Shown: positions 46,284-58,300 of the stretch, in pieces
How the letters are laid out: each line of letters opens with the position of its first letter
Numbering within the stretch: position 1 is the stretch's first letter
NCBI RefSeq assembly: GCF_000346465.2
Contig: NC_034016.1
Span: forward strand, 9,004,027 to 9,068,026
Direction of reading: 5' to 3'
Origin: Prunus persica
Lineage: Eukaryota; Streptophyta; Magnoliopsida; Rosales; Rosaceae
DNA: 64,000 bases
The notes under the pieces: model-generated
The model's database searches: none
The model's input: only the letters and a program-made list of their open reading frames with translations
What the model was told of the DNA's origin: nothing
Translations under genes and position numbers: made by a program

Positions 46284-47076
46284 CTTAAACTCATGGATGA
46301 ACAATTAAATGAGATGCCAGAAGTTCCTCAAAATATGGACAATTATGTAAGGGCTTGAAGTCCCGAAATATGTACAGAAAATTATAAAAATGTCCATACC
46401 ATGAGAATATGTGGCTTTGGCCTGAAGTTCAAAATTTAACAGTGTTGAGAACCTGAAGTTCCAACAATTAAATGGACAACCCTTGAGGTATTATTGCAAA
46501 TTGTGGTATGCCACATATTTCTTTGGCATAAGAAGATGATGAATTTAATAAAGTTCGATTTTGTTATAATCGACACCTCAAGGAAGAAATATATTTTGTG
46601 AATTTCGGTTGTTAAGAATACACCGCGAAATGGATAATATCAATATAAACCTCAAATAATGAATTGAGGCTCCCCACATATTTTGTTATATCTGGGCCGG
46701 AAGCCCATGGATCCAAATATATGAGAGATCCTAAACTTGAAGTTGTGGGTATATAGTAGTTAATGCTCTTCACTACTATATTGCGATATTATCATGGCTT
46801 TTACTCAATTCACATTTCATATCCATTTGAAAAGGGCAAATAAATTCTGAGTTTGTGCCCAGGCCAAAAGTTCCGGGCTACCATGCAATTTGGGAGAGAC
46901 AATGTGGTTATTTGAACCTATAAGGCACAAGGTTCCAAACCGTCATTTTGAAAAGACGTAAAAACCACAGGTGCAAGTTTAAGAATGTGCGCAATTATTA
47001 TTACAGGAACATACAACAGATAGATTTTTTCCACCTGCAATTAAGGTGCAGGCCCTGTAAAATCTATAAAATTACA

Positions 47077-47628
47077 TTATGTTCTGGAAGCCTCTGAAGG
47101 AAGAGTACGGCGCCTCTTAAGCTTGGCCATGAGCTTCTCGTGGTCTCCCAAAATTCTTTCATTGGAGACCTGCAGCATGTCTAGCCTTCTCAGTGTATCA
47201 ACGGAGTACGAACTCACCAGTTTCAACAAGGAATTATTCTCTCCTTTAAGTTTCTCAACCTCCTGTTGAGACACATGAAGCATTCTTTGAAGAGACGAAT
47301 TTTCAGTTGTCAGCTTCTCAACCTCGTTTGCTCTAGCACGCAAACGATCAGCCATGTTAGAAACAGAAGCAGCACTCTGAATGCTAAAAGCCATTGAGTC
47401 ATCAATAGCCTCTTCCTCAGACCTCCCTGTTAACAGCATTTCATCCATTGGAGTAATGAAATTCCGAGCTACTATGACAGCAGTAGCATCATTCATCATC
47501 ACAGAATCATTAACTGTGAGATGACGATTTTGGGATACAAAGGATGGACGCCAAACTTGGGCATCATTGGTAGTTGTGGGAGCATCATTTAAATTGAAAT
47601 AATTTGGGCAGGAAGAAGAGGAAGCCAT
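47077..47628 (-). CDS. Antisense coiled-coil protein of the LTR element (183 aa)
   Basis: An uninterrupted minus-strand ORF within the LTR element and antisense to its presumed transcript. ATG at 47628 has a good context (AAAAATGGCTTCC). The N-terminal half starts MASSSSCPNYFNLNDAP and contains VWRPSFVSQN, SVMMNDATA and SMAFSIQSAASVSNMADRL (about residues 26-94). Residues 95-175 are a heptad-rich coiled coil (VEKLTTENSSLQRML, VEKLKGENNSLLKL, LRRLDMLQ), ending in basic KLKRRR. No signal peptide or membrane segment. I recall near-relatives annotated as uncharacterised proteins in apple and Prunus, but cannot verify this. Function is unknown. Its intactness in an otherwise non-coding element suggests recent selection or youth. 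The alternative is a host gene captured by the element. Confidence 0.75.
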   Translation of the reverse strand: MASSSSCPNYFNLNDAPTTTNDAQVWRPSFVSQNRHLTVNDSVMMNDATAVIVARNFITPMDEMLLTGRSEEEAIDDSMAFSIQSAASVSNMADRLRARANEVEKLTTENSSLQRMLHVSQQEVEKLKGENNSLLKLVSSYSVDTLRRLDMLQVSNERILGDHEKLMAKLKRRRTLPSEASRT

Positions 47629-47704
47629 TTTTGAGAAGGTTTCGAAAAAAGTCTTAGGAAAACTAAAGTTTCAGAAAATGAAGAAATTTGAGTTGAAACG
47701 CAGT

Positions 47705-47835
47705 TGCTCCAATCAAGTTTTGCAAAGGCCATATCTATAGGAGGAAATATGGCTACTGTTTTTCAGGACCCCAATATCTTCTCGAATCCCCATATTATCT
47801 TTTTCTTTCCCAGAGTCCAAAACTTCACGTGGCCT
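47705..47835 (-). promoter_or_regulatory. Putative promoter of the antisense ORF
   Basis: On minus, a TATA-like CTATAGATATGG lies at about 47731-47741, some 105 bases before the ATG. A CACGTG G-box lies at 47826-47831, about 90 bases further upstream. The two make a plausible plant core promoter. Prediction only. Confidence 0.45.
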
Positions 47836-48782
47836 CTAATAATGCCTGTCGGCACTTTCGGCGTTTTCAAGTATTATTTTCAAAGCTGATCTTGCTTTGC
47901 GGATTTCACGGAGCTACTTTTTCAAAAGTATCCCGAGAATCTCGCAATTTTCCTATGGTTAATTTGAAATTCACCGGTTCTATCTATTCATTGTATTTGT
48001 GTATAAATGTGTTACTAACGAAATTTTCTTTGCAGAAGACATCCAGTTTTCTCCATGCCTAGTGATGCGATATCTACTTATTTTTCTTATCAGTGAGCAT
48101 TCAATATGCCCGAGAAGCAAGACTATCTCTGATCATCCATTCAGGAAGCGAGACTATCCCTGATCACGTTTCCGCCACATCCGGGAACTGTGAAGGCGAC
48201 CTTATGCTCTAATCTCCTGAGGTCCTTCTAGACTAGGAGAACTGAGAGCTTGTTCTTTGCTCCCACCAGCTTCCTTCCTTGATTGCTTACCTTACCTTGC
48301 AATCAATATCACAATCTTTTTGCATTTTTTCTCTTTTTATAACTCTCTGTTCATAAGAGATTTTATTTCTTTAGAATGAACATCTGAAGAATGAATCCAT
48401 GCAGTGATCCTAACTCTGAGAGTTATTTGTTTTTGACAGAGAAGAGAATTGTGATTTTTGCTCTTGCAGGATATAACAAGATCATCAAGCGATACTTTAT
48501 ATTTACTGGGCCGATACGAGCTTGAATGATACTTGAGAAAAGTTTCTCCCACCTAAGGATGTAAGCAATACTTGTGTTATTTTATGCTTATATACCTATT
48601 TGATATTTTATCTTGAAAGGTAACCAAATTGGGAGATAAGTCCGTTCCAAAAGAATGGCTTGTATGTATCCATGAATTATTAACGCAAATTTTACAGATT
48701 GCAAGTTGGATACATTGATAATACACTGCACATATTAAAGTCCCATAAGAACAGAATATGGGTATAGCAGTGATCAATATGA

Positions 48783-49184
48783 TGCACGCCTGTTGCGTAG
48801 CAAATGATATGGATTGAAGTCCCGAAAGGACAATCCTTTGACATGTCAATATTGATATTATGCACGCCTAATGCCTAGCAAATTATATGGGTTAAAGTCC
48901 CATAATACGGGTTAAAGTCCCAGAAATTAATTGACATGTATGTATTAATCTGTGGCATGCCTGCAGCATGACAGATATATGGGTGCACGCCTGTTGCGTA
49001 GCAAATGATATGGATTGAAGTCCCGAAAGGACAATCCTTTGACATGTCAATATTGATATTATGCACGCCTAATGCCTAGCAAATTATATGGGTTAAAGTC
49101 CCATAATATGGGTTAAAGTCCCATAAATTAATTGACATGTATGTATTAATCTGTGGCATGCCTGCAGCATGACAGATATATGAG
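48783..49184. repeat. 201-bp tandem duplication
   Basis: TGCACGCCTGTTGCGTAGC at 48783 recurs at 48984, and both copies end GCATGACAGATATATG. The copies are nearly identical. Each holds three GGGTTAAAGTCCC or GATTGAAGTCCC phrases, part of a word family spread over the whole internal region. Confidence 0.95.
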
Positions 49185-49530
49185 TTCTAAATGTTCCAAC
49201 TCCCTAAATGGAGATTATCCACGCCCTACTATAAAATAACGCTCCATTGGAGGTTATAATCCACATTCTCACATAATAAAAGCCCTCTGAAGTGGCTTGG
49301 GTACCCAAAAGCAAAGAAATGCTTATAATTGATGCATGCACGTGCAAATGAGAATGGTGGGATCATGAATTGATGAATGACAATTTTTGATCATGAATTG
49401 ATGAATGACAATTTTTGGTTTTGGAGTAGCTACTCAAATCATCAATGAGCTGTGTTGATTGGAACCACGTTCAATTATTAAATGTCGACAATATCATTGG
49501 CCAAAATGGAACGAGGTAATTCCATTATAA

Positions 49531-50509
49531 ATGAGAATGAACGTGAAAGAACAAACCCACAGTACGAACCCCAAATTTGTTAATACTGAAAGTTATACTT
49601 GGGTGTTCGGAATAAAAGGGAATATACCTACTTTGTATGACACAATGTTTCTGGCAGAAACAAGGAATGTTGGGTTTTCTCCATATTTACAGATTCAATT
49701 GTGCCCCCCTTATTACACAATAACGGAGACCAACATATTATCTTTAAGGGTTATTAAATGCGCAGAGCATATCGCCTGAAGTGATTCCCTAAAGATGTAT
49801 AAATAGCTGGGTTAAAGCTATATAATGTGTCATAAAGTTTAATCCCTTTTAAACAAAATCCGTTGAGCAGATTGACATTGCATAAAGCAAGTCCCTAAAG
49901 GACATGTGCTTAAAGCACAAAATTTGTACTCAATATTAATATGCATAAATTACCTCAGTGAGTACATTGATGTGATTGCAACACATTAAAGATTCTGCAG
50001 AATTCAAGAAATATTTATCTCGACTTAAAAATTGAGCATTATGCCAACGAGATTCTTGCTTATACTAAGAAAGTATTGAAGCATTTTTATGAGGATTATC
50101 CGTTGGGCACTTTAAGGATTTTCCGGAAGTATATTGGACCGGACATCATATTTTCCAGATAAGGCTCAACTCCATCACCATCATTTTGGGATGATGTGAG
50201 GTATATTTGATGCTATCTCCGCATAACACCATGTATGGGCATATTCTTTCATATGATCTTACAAATAGCCCAGGTTTTGTTGGAAACGCGGACTCTGAAA
50301 ATTTTTATGATTTCCATAGAGATAGCTTACTGGAAATATATTTACTATATGAATTGTTGGTGGCTACATCATTCACTCACTCAGAAAGATTCTCAATCCA
50401 AAAGATAGTCATGAAGACATCAGGGGGAGATATTAATCAGGGGGAGCATCCAGAAGTATGCTATACAGATTGTTGTACTCTTCTTTCCATCAGTTCTCTA
50501 CCTTACTAG
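49531..50509 (+). other. Non-coding 3' internal region of the LTR element
   Basis: Open stretches at 49531-49779 and 50207-50509 have no gag or pol motif I recognise. Near 50420-50450 two AGGGGGAG tracts (CATCAGGGGGAGATATT and AATCAGGGGGAGCATCC) precede the true polypurine tract, as in the last part of copia elements. Confidence 0.5.
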
Positions 50510-50572
50510 GTTTTCTCCAAGCAAGTCTTTAATGATACAACCGACATATCATTAGTGGTCTCCAAGGAGGAG

Positions 50573-51098
50573 TGTTGTAAAAGAATAAACATGTGGAGCC
50601 CACTAACTATTCATTACTATTCATTTGGAGACTTTTGGTAGAGTTTATCTGTCACGGGTGAATAGTGAATAGTGATGAATAGTGATTATTTCAGCCTATA
50701 AATAAGAAGAGAAACGGAAAGAGAAGAGAAGAAAAAGAAAAGGAAAGAAGGAAAGAAAAAAGAAAAGGAAAGAGAGAAGAAAAGGAAAGGAGGAAAGAGA
50801 GAAGAAAAGGAAAGAAGGAAAGAGAAGAGGAAAGGGAAAGGAGGAAAGAAAAGAGGAAAGAGAGTCAGGCAGAGAAGAGGAAGAGAAGGAAGAAATAGGG
50901 TGCGTGAGCAGAGAGAAAATTCAGTGAGCCTTACATATTGTAAACTCTAAAGTTGTAGCCCTATTATTTTACATAGTGGAAAAGTTACTACTGCTGTTCT
51001 CCGGGGACGTAGGCATAGCCGAACCTCGTTAAATACTGTGTCTCATCTACTTTACGTGCAACTCAATATTCGCACATATTCCAGGTTATTTTATAACA
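50573..51098 (+). repeat. 3' LTR of the 6.8-kb element
   Basis: The second LTR, preceded by a polypurine tract and followed by GGATT. It lacks a 10-base AATTACTATT repeat and one 8-base purine unit present in the 5' LTR. Both copies keep the TATA-like box. Confidence 0.95.
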
Positions 51099-51103
51099 GG
51101 ATT

Positions 51104-51386
51104 GAGGTTTTGTTTATTTCTTATACTCTTGATGTTTATGTCTCATACGCAAGCTGACGTCACTGTATGCATGGGGCGGACTTTGATTGGTCCAAATGCA
51201 TGAAATCACTTTTTAAAATTAGCAAGTTTAACTTACAAATTGATACTAAAGAGAATAATTTCACATATTTGGTGACAATTTGTGATCAATGACACTAATG
51301 AGACAATAACTCAATAAACAGCTACTCAAAAACAATTGTCTCAAAAAGCTACGGATATTGGAGCAGCGCATACCCAACTGTCAGAT
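51104..51386 (-). other. 3' flank of the ERV46 gene
   Basis: Lies between the retrotransposon and the stop codon at 51387, and holds the presumed 3' UTR. The element has inserted only about 285 bp from the stop codon, downstream in gene orientation, so it may affect polyadenylation. Confidence 0.5.
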
Positions 51387-52341
51387 TCACCCAAACTTTC
51401 CGATTTCCATCTTTTTCTTCATTGCTCTTTGACCATGATATACAAACGAATCTATAAGTCCTGCAACGGTAAATATACCTGGAAAACAAAGTCGAGTTTT
51501 ATCCATCACTAAATGTAGGAAAGTGAAAACTGGTAACCAAAAATACGCTAGCACAAAATAAGGCCAGTAATAGAACCAAGAAAAAAAAGAGTCTGATTTC
51601 AATGCATCAAAATTAGGACTTTGGAAAACTGGTTTCAAAGATCTGAAAATTCTAGCACCAGAACTGTTACATGTTATTTATACCAAAGCATGGATCATAC
51701 AACAGTACAATGAAAACGCTGTAATCTGTTACAACAGTCAACTCCAACTTCCAATTTTCCTCACTATTCACTAGTTTCTATGCTCAAGCTTTTTGTTCTT
51801 ACCAAAAAGTTTATAATATTGCACATGAATAGCATGAGTGATACATATATCTAGTTTCATTGTACAAGAAGTTCCAACTCAAGAGACACTGATTTTTCTA
51901 CGCACATGCTCATTATGAACACCTCGAAAAACCACCCATGTGGTCATCCTGAGTCATTGAGTGGTACATTTGACCCTTGAAGTGGATGTAAGGGAACTAC
52001 TGAATCTAGGTGCTAAACAAGAAAACTACAATAATAATAATTTTTGTTCCAAAATAAAAAAGGGAAAATATCTATAGTTAAATAAATTGATTTCTTACCT
52101 GTCTGAAACATACAAAGGGTTTTGTAAGAGTAGAGGAAAATAATGTTCAAGTACTTCTCTAAAGAGAAACTGTAGGGAAATTTAGCAATGAACTCAATAA
52201 TTTTCTTTAGATTTCACAACATGCATGATTGATGAACAAAATGGTTATATAAGGAAGAAATAAATAAAACCAATCACAGGGATTTCAGTACACCCCAAAT
52301 ACTGTCTCAGTTTCTTGCACACACATGAATTAGGGAAAAAT

Positions 52342-52379
<38 letters not shown>

Positions 52380-55300
52380 AGTACCTCCAACTATGGCACA
52401 AATATGGGTCATAAAGTGTAAAAATGGAACATGTTCTTCTTTCAATGTCACCTGAAATATCGATCAAACGTAAAGATGGTTTACTATATAAGGCAGCTCA
52501 TCCTAGTTCTTATCTCAATGGCATCATTATGTGCTGCTTTATTAACAGGTGATGACAATTTTGTGATATACACTTCTTTTTCTTTTGTTCAAATCAGGAT
52601 GAGGTTTGTTGAACCTTATGCGCTGCTTTATTAACAGGTGATATAAACCTTACAACTTTGTGATATACACTTCTTTTTCTTTTGTTCAAATCAGGATGAG
52701 GTTTCTTGAGGGATTAATAGAATATGCTCCATGCTACAGTTAGGCTAGAATCCAACACTTTCTCCATATTCAGAGAATAGTTCAAACCCACCTCAGCTTG
52801 GCAGCTTATACGCTATCATTCTTTTATCATGTTTGGTTAATCATGTAAAGGTGGATGTACCCAATGATGGTTTGAACTTAGCAGTTCCTTTTAAATGTTC
52901 ATTAAATGTATTTATCTGAGGGAACAGTGTAACACAAAGGAGAAGAAGAGGGATGCACAGTATGCCCACCGACGCGGATCACCATAACTGGTTTATTTTA
53001 CACTATTTGCTAATCTTGAAATGTTTTGGCAAGCCTCCTAAACTTCTAATGATTTTTGAAAATTATACAGCTCTAAATCCAAATTGAATCTAGGGCTTTT
53101 CATGTGTCCAGGGCGTAAGATACATGAAAATCTGTAAGAAATATGCCAATCCACAGAACTTGGAAGCATTGCTTGGGGGTGCGGAGCAGAAACTCCACAA
53201 TGGTAGAAGGTTTTCACTGGGGAAAGTCTAACTTTTTTCTCTGAACAAGAAGGAATTTATCCTTTCTTTTTTTCATTAGGAGAAAAGGAAAGCACAAAAC
53301 TAAGAAAAGGAAATCTTCCATTAAAAAAGTGGATGCACCAGCATAATTATAAAATAGTATAAATCCAGTTCAGAATAGCTTGTTAGATGTGGACCAAGAA
53401 ACACACCTTAATTGGAGAAAGATCATAAAAGAAGAAAACTCCTGGAAGCAGCTGAGAGTGTCCCAACTCTGAACTCTTAAAATGCTCTGTCACAGAGTAC
53501 TATATCATACAAATTTTAGTGCATGTGAGGGCATGATGCGATGACAACTAACATAGACCAAGCAGATTGAACAAGCTTCAAAGTACCTGATTTGAGCGAA
53601 TTGTACGGCCTCTAATATTGGTGTATAACGTAGGGACCACCTGCAAAGTAGATAAGTGTCTAAATATCTCAGCACCATTATAAGACAATCAAAACAGTTC
53701 CAGGAAAGAAAAGAATTTTCCCTTTTCTTTTTTCCTTTCTCTGTTGCATTTAGATCAGTTATCAAATACTACCTGTCTTAGAAGAATATAGCAAGGAACC
53801 CAAAATAGTTTACTGATAATACCAACCTTGATGAAATACTGGTACATACCATTCGGTGTTTCCTGCCTCCACTGTACACTGAAAATGCAGTAAGAAGTTT
53901 AGGAAATATTCTTAAGTGGGAAAAGATAGCAGTAAGAAGTTTAGGAAATATTCTTAAGTGGGAAAAGATAGCAGATACAAGTTTAGGGAAAATGTTTGAG
54001 TAGATCTCCTTCAACTAAAACTATAACATAAACAGTTTATATTATAGCAACATTTATTAAATGAGTCACCCCATTACTTCAAGAAAAAGATAACTGTGCA
54101 AAAGATTTAAGCACTCTAAGAAAAGCTATGAGGGGAAAGAAAAAAAAAAGGTACATGGACATGTAAATTCCAGCCTGGAAACAAAATTGATCCACTGCAA
54201 AGCCCTCTGCAATAGAAATACAACACCATATGATATCCTATTTGAAAACATGAAATTAACAGTGTGAGGATAGAAAGAAACAATTACCCATCAAGGGGAT
54301 TTAGCTTGCCAGGAAAGTAGTCACCAAAAGCTAATCTATTGATCTTGTGACTTATCTGTATCATGAAAGATGAAATTGAAATGAATTTTTTTAAATGATC
54401 AGAAACACAAATTTCATTAAAAATAGAAAGAATGTACAACAAACAAAAACAAAAAACATTGAAAGATGGCTAAATTTATAGTAGCTTCCATGATAATATT
54501 ATTTGATTTGCTACCAAAGTAAATAAAGTGCTCCTTACATTGTAACTATCTGTCTGGAAAGCCAGCAAATCCTGCACATGAATATTTGACTGGTGAAAGC
54601 TTTTTCCAGATACAAAATGAAAATTACCAGCCACTTTATTAACTTCAAGAGATCCTTCAATGTTACATCCTTCACCATCTTCATCTTTAATCTTTTGAAT
54701 AAAACCTTCCCGTTTGCACTGTAAAACAAAGGGGCATTGAAAATTAATATCAACATAATGTTACGGAAACATCATAAGTACCCAAATTTGGGAGTAGAGG
54801 TGTACAGTGGGCAGCCTTTAAGACCGGCCCAAAAGTGCTTCGTGTCATGCTCAGGCTACATCTAGTTTAACAAACCAAAAACATATTCATGACACTACAG
54901 CTTTCCCAGTTTAGAACAATGTCACAAATAGAAGCTTTCCTAAAATCAGGAGAAACAGACGCCCAAAGCGCTGCCCACACCTCCTCCACTTCCATCCCCT
55001 CATCATACAACCCCATATTACTTTAGCCTTCTTTCCCCCACCCAATACTTTAAATTTCACACCCAGCAAAGAAAAACAGTGTTTTGGTGCCCTACAACTA
55101 ACATTAATCCCATTAAATGAAAAACACCATAATTGCCAGTTAAACCTGCAAGATAAGAAAGTGCGACCCACTCTACCCTGCACTCTTGCATAAAATACAC
55201 CAATGTGGGCATAACAAGGAACCTGGCCTACGTCTTTGGAGTAAATCACAAGTGTTAACCATCCTGCGTACCACCAAGCGAAAACCTTAACCTTGGGTGG

Positions 55301-58300
55301 GGCCTTGTACACATTTTCGGCTTTATTCAATGTTCAGGAAATCATAAATCATCGTTCCCCAATGATATAAAAATTGATTATCATCAGTAACTCTAGAAAG
55401 TCGCACATATTTCCTATATACAAAAGTGGCCTTGTTGTATTTTAACCACAGAGAGTGTAAATTACAAAACATCCAAGTGCACACATTCACACACTACACT
55501 TTTGTTTTTTAACATTTGTGACTACAGAAAGTAGAAAATCAACCGATAAATAATTAACTATAGAGAATGAATTCAGAATAAGAATCATTAACTTATTATA
55601 TAAAATCCCCACAAGCAAATGATAGTAAAACAACGTCGTAGTAAACCTATAAGCACTTGGGATTTTATCGTCAAAGGGATAAAGGAAAAAATTGAAAATC
55701 TGATTTCATTGTCAAAAGCAAAATACACTTAGAAGTGCAAGTAAAATAATAGGCCACCACTAATTTATAAATACAATTCTTTGTATGTGAATTTGATATA
55801 CAGTTACATACAAGCATTAGAACAAAGAATGTATATTTTATTTGTATGTGAATTTGATATACAGTTACATACAAGCATTTTTCTGATAAGGAACAAATTT
55901 TATTAAGAAGAGCGTAAAGTACAACGGATTGGATGTCCACAGGACCACAGAGAAGGAACTAGAAACAACAACAGCAAACTAAAGGAAAGCAACAGGATCA
56001 CCAAACAAGCAAAAGACACTAATAAAATCCACATTCCAGTTTTAAAAAAATTGCACATAAAGTAGTATCCCTAAACTTGGAAGAGAGTGGAGCCCACAGA
56101 GACCCACAGTTCTTGGGTTCCCCCCCAGCGGCAGCCCCAAATATTCCATTGGCCACCTCCCCACTTCACAAGCCTAAATATAAGCTAACTTTCCCAATCT
56201 CCCATGTTGGGTATTGATCCCTGCAATTGAGCACTTAGCTCTATTAATTCTTAACACTGGGAGGGCGCAATAAGATTTAATCACCTATAACAGATTGTTA
56301 ATACTATGATTTTCCCTTAAAAGAGTATCGTCCACAAATTGGAGATGACAGATTTCCACTTCTTCCCTTCCTACTGACAAACCCTTCAACAGCTGTACTT
56401 CTCTTGCCTTATCCACCATTAATAACTATAGAGAAGAGTGATAGCAGTTGTATTACCTTAAACCCCTTGTAGCGCCAATTTTACCCCTGGGTCCACCATT
56501 AATAATTATAGAGAAGTTAACAGATTTCAAACATCCATACATCCAGTTTCTCCAAGCTGCCCAAAATCCCTTTTTCTCTAAAACAAAGTCCAAAAAGTAT
56601 AACATTCGATGGACAAGAAACATTGTAGTGTTGGCATATTGATATGCTTATCGTATTCTCAAGAAATGACCAGCTATGCTAAGACAATAGACTGTCATTG
56701 CCAGGGACCAAGATTAAAGACCCAAAGACCGCCTTGCCAATGGATCCACTGGATAGCACTTTAGGGTGCCTTTAAATTTGTTCAACATCAAAATTGTGGT
56801 GTTGTTGTTTATGAATTATTCAGTTAAACTAATTATGTAACTCTTTACATTTTATATGGCAAGTTCTACAGTGGTCTCTTCTGACTCTTCTCTCTCTTCT
56901 ATGGGTAAAAAAATATGCAGAACTCAAAGATAAAAAATTATAAAATTATAAATTAAAAAAAAAAAGTTACCATCCACATGAAGCAGTATTTATTTCAGAA
57001 TTCCCCTTTTATACACAAGAAAGAGTGCCCCAACCAATTATTAACCTTCAAGAACAGCAAATTAAAAAACCCTCGTTCAATTTGCTGGGCCAACAAGAAA
57101 AATTATATTTCCTTATGAATTTTTTTGTCGCCATAATATGTCGATGTTTGTGCCAGTCAACCAGATTGCACAGAGAAAAATTAGAATCATCTCATAAACT
57201 AACCTGGTCTATCATATCTGCATTTGTCAGTGCCCAACCTTTTTTCCTATATGCATCACGAACTTCATCGCATGAGTTGCAACAGTCATCATCAGACTGC
57301 ATAAGAAAGAACATATAAATATACCAATCAATCTTAAGGTCTCAGGACACACATAAAGATTCTTTCAACATGGAATTATATATATGAATTTTTTGAGTTC
57401 ATGAGATAGAATATTCATAACTTCGCACTATATTTACGTTTCTTAAAGGGGAACTGAAGAAAGTGAGACTTCGAATTGAAATATTTTCAAAGGCATTCCC
57501 GGGGCATGCATCATAGCAAAGGCACAATAAAAACCCCCCAGGCGACCTGTGCTAAAAGTACTGAAAGGCATACGCTATTCTCATAAGGCTTAAGATGCAT
57601 AAACCATTTGGGCCTTCTATGAAAAATAAAAAAAATAAAAACTCCCCCAGACAAAAACAACACCGTTTGGAAGGGGTAACTTAAAAGTAAAAAGCAACGT
57701 GGATAGAAGAGGCCTTCTGCCTCTTTCTCTCTCAAAGATCCTAACTCTTGCTTGTTCAGCAGCAAGTGGGGTGAAGTGTATTTTCTCTTATGGAATTGCT
57801 TTTATGTTTTGTGAACAATCTTATTGGATTATCATTATGATTGTTGGATAATGTTCTTGAATTTCATATGTTTTATAAATGACTACTAATATGTTTCTTT
57901 TCAAATATTATTATATAATATCATTGATGAATGGTTATTTATTTTTTATGGGAAACAAAATTCTATTAAGATGAGACAAAAGGACAGGATGTGAGCTTAT
58001 GAATGGTCATGTATGAATAACATTGCATGTTGATGGATTTTGCAACACTAAAATTGGACCCCAAGGTTACGTGAACTTTCTGGCATAAAATTTAGCATGA
58101 AAGAAGAAGAAATAGGAGACCCATAGGTTTTCTAAGCAATCGGTAATCACACCCGCATGAAGCCTGTTAGTTAATCACAAATAGTTCTCTATGGTTTGGT
58201 TCACTTTTGGGTTTCTTTGTGGGCATCTGTAGCTGCAGAATTTAGAGAGCCTTAAAATTGGTGGTGTCTGTGGCATCTTCCACATCATTTGGGACTCAAA

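Larger units (their letters stand above)
44323..51098 (+). mobile_element. Complete non-autonomous LTR retrotransposon, 6776 bp
   Basis: Two LTRs (44323-44866, 544 bp; 50573-51098, 526 bp), both TGTTGTAAAAG...TTTATAACA, lie between perfect GGATT target-site duplications (44318-44322 and 51099-51103). The LTRs differ by about four substitutions and two indels (10 and 8 bases, accounting for the whole length difference), so insertion is recent. After the 5' LTR comes CGTTATCAGCACGAGAAGC, a primer-binding-type sequence seen in Ty1/copia elements. Before the 3' LTR is the polypurine tract CCAAGGAGGAG. No gag, protease, integrase or RT is recognised inside, so it depends on a partner. It contains hairpin and duplication arrays and one antisense ORF, described separately. 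Confidence 0.94.

Noticed and set aside
54535..54756. 73-codon minus frame over ERV46 exon 7
   Set aside because: Wrong frame of a real exon. The right frame gives the ERV46 lumenal sequence and joins with exons 6 and 8.
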